DNA of 19,680 nt from Marinococcus luteus_A (GTDB lineage Bacteria; Bacillota; Bacilli; Bacillales; Marinococcaceae). How positions within the stretch are numbered: the first letter of the stretch is position 1; every line of letters starts with the position of its first letter. Positions 19,614-19,680 of this stretch are shown here, piece after piece. The translations under genes were made by a program, and so were the position numbers. The notes beneath the pieces were generated by a model, which worked only from the letters and a program-made list of their open reading frames with translations, searched no databases and had not been told where the DNA came from. The stretch covers positions 1 through 19,680 of the forward strand of contig NZ_JAXRUV010000015.1 of NCBI RefSeq assembly GCF_034497705.1, read 5' to 3'.

Positions 19614-19680
19614 ATGACGGAAGAACGGATTTATGATGTAATTATCGCAGGCGCGGGCCCGGCGGGCATGACTGCGGCGG
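19614..19680 (+). CDS. trxB: Thioredoxin reductase, 5' end (partial)
   Basis: Only the first 22 codons are in the window. They read MTEERIYDVIIAGAGPAGMT followed by AA, very close to the start of Bacillus TrxB, with the FAD-binding GxGPAG motif. AAAGGAG lies seven bases before the ATG. The 36-base gap from the HesB-like gene has no terminator, so it probably belongs to the ars operon. There it would recycle the thioredoxin needed by ArsC. Another FAD/NAD(P) oxidoreductase of the same superfamily is possible because the CxxC redox centre is outside the window. Confidence 0.75.
   Translation, partial: MTEERIYDVIIAGAGPAGMTAA

Overview
The window looks like chromosomal DNA of a Bacillaceae bacterium (Firmicutes). 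The run thiL-tsaE-tsaB-rimI-tsaD, ydiF (reverse), rex, ydiK/ydiL (reverse), groES-groEL follows the gene order I know from Bacillus subtilis. Shine-Dalgarno sites are strong, groES has a TTG start next to a perfect CIRCE element, and ArsC is of the thioredoxin-coupled type. The proteins look acidic, which suggests but does not prove a halophilic or alkaliphilic lifestyle. No species can be named from the sequence.

Left part (1-2980): the 3' end of a 5S rRNA with a terminator, then a tightly overlapping pxpBAC operon (5-oxoprolinase), then a second complete 5S rRNA and an initiator tRNA-Met with two terminators. In B. subtilis the rrnE 5S and tRNA-Met lie just before thiL, so pxpBAC appears to have been placed between two 5S copies.

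Middle part (2981-12845): a core housekeeping block. thiL makes thiamine diphosphate. tsaE, tsaB and tsaD make the tRNA t6A modification, with rimI between them. An ABC-F protein, the redox repressor Rex, a CPBP membrane protease and a small membrane protein follow, then the HrcA/CIRCE-controlled groESL operon. moaC and the tatAy/tatCy pair found here in B. subtilis are absent.

Right part, accessory (12846-16204): this stretch is more AT-rich and does not belong to the conserved block. It holds a long hairpin terminator, perhaps ending a small RNA, a tandem 10-11 bp repeat that could be an attachment site, and a decayed reverse frame whose end resembles an integrase C-terminus. Next is an unusual protein with one membrane segment, a long Glu/Arg-rich predicted single-helix stalk and three Ltp domains (a phage superinfection-exclusion family). 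After a gene-poor stretch come tspO, which apparently lacks a normal start codon, and a Gfo/Idh/MocA oxidoreductase in the same transcript.

Far right (16205-19680): an arsenic resistance operon, arsR-arsC-arsD-arsA, followed by a HesB/IscA-like protein and the start of a thioredoxin reductase. A near-perfect 22-bp palindrome overlaps the predicted arsR promoter. No arsenite efflux permease (arsB/acr3) lies in the window. The main candidate for something new is the stalked triple-Ltp membrane protein in the island behind groEL.
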